From an uncultured Paraprevotella sp. (lineage in GTDB: Bacteria; Bacteroidota; Bacteroidia; Bacteroidales; Bacteroidaceae): a DNA stretch of 64,000 nt. This document shows positions 61,834 through 64,000 of this stretch, one piece after another. The notes under the pieces were generated by a model. It saw only the letters and a program-made list of their open reading frames with translations, searched no databases and was not told the origin of the DNA. Position 1 is the stretch's first letter. Every line of letters begins with the position of its first letter. The stretch spans positions 124,001 to 188,000 of the forward strand of contig CALUIS010000001.1 of NCBI GenBank assembly GCA_944320765.1, written 5' to 3'. Made by a program: the position numbers and the translations under genes.

Positions 61834-63495
61834 ATGGAGCCAGAAGTCAGAATTCGTTGCAAAAATAATAAAAAAAACATTCAAATCCCCATGGGAAGCA
61901 CACTTTGGGACGCTTACTGTGCGTTAAACTTGCAAATGCCCTACGGGCCGGTCAGCGCGAAGGTCAACAACAAGGTGGAGGGATTGCATTACCGTTTCTA
62001 TAATGACAAGGACGTGGAGTTCCTCGATGTCACTTCGCCTTCCGGGATGCGTACCTACACCCGCTCGCTGTTCTTCGTGCTGGTGAAGGCTGTGCGGGAC
62101 CTGTTCCCGGGGTGTTACCTCCGTATCGACACGCCTGTGGCCCGCGGCTATTATTGCGACCTGCGTATCGGGCGGGCGTTGGAAGAGAATGACGTGACGG
62201 CCATCTGGCGGAGGATGAAGGAAATCGTGGCGGCGGACATTCCGTTCCGGCGCATCCAGTGTCCCACGGAGGACGCCATCGAGATGTTCCGCCAGGCGGG
62301 GATGACCAGCAAGGTGAAACTGCTGGAGAGTTCCGGCTCCATCTACACGCATTATTACCGTCTGGACGATACGGTGGACTATTTCTATGGTTCGCTGCTC
62401 ACTTCCACGGGCGGGTTGAAGGTGTTCGACGTGATGAAATACTATGACGGGCTGCTGCTCCGCATCCCTTCGCGGAAGAATCCCGAACGGTTGGAAGAGA
62501 TGGTGCATCAGGAGAAGATGCTGGAGATTTTCCGGGAACATCATCATTGGCAGGAGATTGTGGGGCTGAGTACGGTGGGCGACTTCAACCGCGCCTGCCA
62601 GGAGGGCCATGCCACGGACTTGATCAACGTGGCCGAGGCCCTGCAGGAGAAGAAAATCGTGCAGATAGCCGATGAAATCCAGTCGCGGCGCAACCTGAAG
62701 CTGATTCTGATTGCCGGCCCGTCGTCCAGCGGGAAGACCACGTTCAGCAAGCGGCTGTCCATCCAGCTGATGGCCAACGGGATGAAGCCTTACCCCGTGT
62801 CGCTGGACGATTATTTCGTAGACCGCGAGCAGACGCCGAAGGACGAGCATGGGGAGTATGACTTCGAGTCCATCTACGCGTTGGACCTGCCATTCTTCAA
62901 CAGCCAGTTGAAGGCGTTGCTGGCCGGCGAGGAGGTGGAGCTGCCTCGCTACAACTTCCAGAAGGGCGTGCGGGAGATGAGCGGGAAACGGCTGAGGCTG
63001 GCGGACAACATGATTCTGATTCTGGAGGGCATACACGGGCTGAATCCGGAGCTGACGGCGCAAATCGAGGACCAGTATAAGTACCGTATCTATGTGTCGG
63101 CCATGACCACCATCCTGTTGGACGCGCACAATTATATCCCCACCACCGACAACCGTTTGTTGCGGCGCATCATCCGGGACTACAAATACCGGGGCTGCTC
63201 GGCGTTGGAGACCATCCACCGCTGGCCGAGCGTGCGAGCGGGGGAGGACAAGTGGATATTCCCTTATCAGGAACAGGCCGATGCCATGTTCAACAGCGCG
63301 TTGCTGTTCGAGCTGGCGGTGATACGCAACCAGGCCTTGCCTTTGCTGGAGCAGGTGCCGGAGAACGTGCCGGAGTATTCCGAGGCCTACCGCCTGCGCA
63401 AGTTCCTCCGTTATTTCGTGCCGATGTCCGACAATGAGATTCCGCCCACGTCTTTGTTGCGGGAGTTTGTGGGCGGCAGCTCGTTCCAGTATTGA
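61834..63495 (+). CDS. Nucleoside (uridine) kinase-family protein with TGS-like N-terminus
   Basis: 553 residues. A beta-rich N-terminal part (RIRCKNNKKNIQIPMGSTL, TGS-like) and a threonyl-tRNA-synthetase-like second domain (about 100-250) are followed by a P-loop kinase with GPSSSGKTTFSKRL (about 297), SLDDYFVDREQTPKD and ILEGIHGLNP. Bacteroidetes members of this layout are called uridine kinases or phosphoribulokinase-like proteins; they phosphorylate uridine or cytidine. The use of the N-terminal domains is unclear. Convergent with the epimerase gene, 10 bases apart. Confidence 0.85.
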   Translation: MEPEVRIRCKNNKKNIQIPMGSTLWDAYCALNLQMPYGPVSAKVNNKVEGLHYRFYNDKDVEFLDVTSPSGMRTYTRSLFFVLVKAVRDLFPGCYLRIDTPVARGYYCDLRIGRALEENDVTAIWRRMKEIVAADIPFRRIQCPTEDAIEMFRQAGMTSKVKLLESSGSIYTHYYRLDDTVDYFYGSLLTSTGGLKVFDVMKYYDGLLLRIPSRKNPERLEEMVHQEKMLEIFREHHHWQEIVGLSTVGDFNRACQEGHATDLINVAEALQEKKIVQIADEIQSRRNLKLILIAGPSSSGKTTFSKRLSIQLMANGMKPYPVSLDDYFVDREQTPKDEHGEYDFESIYALDLPFFNSQLKALLAGEEVELPRYNFQKGVREMSGKRLRLADNMILILEGIHGLNPELTAQIEDQYKYRIYVSAMTTILLDAHNYIPTTDNRLLRRIIRDYKYRGCSALETIHRWPSVRAGEDKWIFPYQEQADAMFNSALLFELAVIRNQALPLLEQVPENVPEYSEAYRLRKFLRYFVPMSDNEIPPTSLLREFVGGSSFQY

Positions 63496-63505
63496 CGGGG
63501 AAGGT

Positions 63506-64000
63506 TTACAACCATCCTTCCCGTTTGTACCAGGCGATGGTTTCCTTCACTCCGCGGGCCAGGGGATATTCGGGACGGTAGCCCAGTTCTTTTTGGGCGG
63601 GCATGATGTCGCATTGCCAGTTGCGCTGGCAGAGGATGTGGAACTTGTCGCGGTTCAGTGTGGCTGTCTTGCCGCGTAGGCGGGCGATGCGGTCGCTCAC
63701 GGTGCATACGGCGCGGAGGAACCAGACGGGGGCGGTGACACGCAGCATGAACGGATGCCCCAGCTCTTCCCGCACCAGGTCGCTGAAGTCCGTGCTGTGG
63801 TAGATTTGTCCGTCGCTGATGAAGAATTCCCGGTGAAGCACATCCTTCTCCATGGCCGCGTAGACTGCCTGCACCAGATCCTTTACGTAGACGAAAGTGA
63901 TTTCCTGAGGACGGAAGCCCACGCAGAAGTCTACATGCTGCTTGATGCTTTGCGCCATAACGAAGTAGTCCTTTTCCCGCGGGCCGTAGACGCCGGTGGG
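63506..64000 (-). CDS. NAD-dependent epimerase/dehydratase family protein, start outside window
   Basis: The last 164 residues are visible; the frame stays open to the window edge (PTGVYGPREKDYFVM). The PTGVYGPR-type motif, followed by ITFVYVKDLVQAVYAAM, matches the C-terminal half of extended short-chain dehydrogenases (NDP-sugar epimerase or 3-beta-HSD-like). The Rossmann start and the YxxxK site lie beyond base 64000. The substrate cannot be told from this part. Confidence 0.85.
   Translation of the reverse strand, partial: PTGVYGPREKDYFVMAQSIKQHVDFCVGFRPQEITFVYVKDLVQAVYAAMEKDVLHREFFISDGQIYHSTDFSDLVREELGHPFMLRVTAPVWFLRAVCTVSDRIARLRGKTATLNRDKFHILCQRNWQCDIMPAQKELGYRPEYPLARGVKETIAWYKREGWL

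Overview
The window looks like chromosomal DNA from a GC-rich gut-type member of the Bacteroidales. The sequence evidence is repeated TANNTTTG -7 promoter boxes, almost no Shine-Dalgarno sequences, many ATGA-type gene overlaps, DUF2723 and DUF4488 proteins, PF14905-type outer-membrane barrels, and radical-SAM/GG-leader peptide genes of the kind described from Bacteroidales. I see no tRNA, rRNA, IS element, CRISPR array or replication origin. No species name can be supported.

Layout. 1-3633: end of a secreted arabinan-type glycosidase (GH51 tail plus GH43). 3858-13324: peptide-export cluster 1, with a thioredoxin-family remnant, a small leader-peptide precursor, a large outer-membrane barrel, a C39-peptidase ABC exporter, a stub of its HlyD adaptor, two sugar-transfer-type proteins, UDP-galactopyranose mutase and a decayed gene. 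13281-29246 (minus strand): housekeeping blocks, namely DUF2723/deacetylase/queG, a long cysE-rlmL-DPP4-purD-membrane protein-yqaA-znuA-znuC run, and a KAS III/TetR pair. 29455-39459: peptide-export cluster 2, with a frameshifted UDP-xylose synthase-type gene, a radical SAM/SPASM maturase, an outer-membrane barrel, a remarkable heptad-repeat precursor, a second C39 ABC exporter, a miniature HlyD, a GT14-methyltransferase fusion, and deletion-damaged copies of the same mutase and following gene as in cluster 1. 39456-54788: housekeeping genes (trhP, dusB, HD protein, TlpA-like pair, sufE, M28, GATase-M19 fusion, lrp, three FKBPs, sirtuin). 54881-60037: rubredoxin and a third locus consisting of a membrane-bound regulator, a DUF4488 protein and an outer-membrane barrel closely related to the one in cluster 1. 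60060-64000: Na/Pi symporter, nucleoside kinase and the end of an epimerase.

The most interesting system is cluster 2. The precursor at 33904-34191 has a 28-residue double-glycine leader and a 67-residue core built from nine Gly-Ser-Gly-Cys-type units spaced every seven residues with acidic residues between them. It sits with a radical SAM maturase (possible Cys thioethers), a GT14-family enzyme (the family that contains peptide O-xylosyltransferases acting on acidic Gly-Ser-Gly sites) fused to a methyltransferase, and a UDP-xylose synthase-type gene. I infer, without proof, a thioether- or disulfide-rich, proteoglycan-like O-glycosylated peptide cut and exported by the C39 ABC protein. The AT-rich stretch from about 30180 to 38481 lies between GC-rich, host-like gene parts, which suggests it was exchanged into the locus. 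The frameshift in the synthase and the truncated mutase show the locus has also been decaying.
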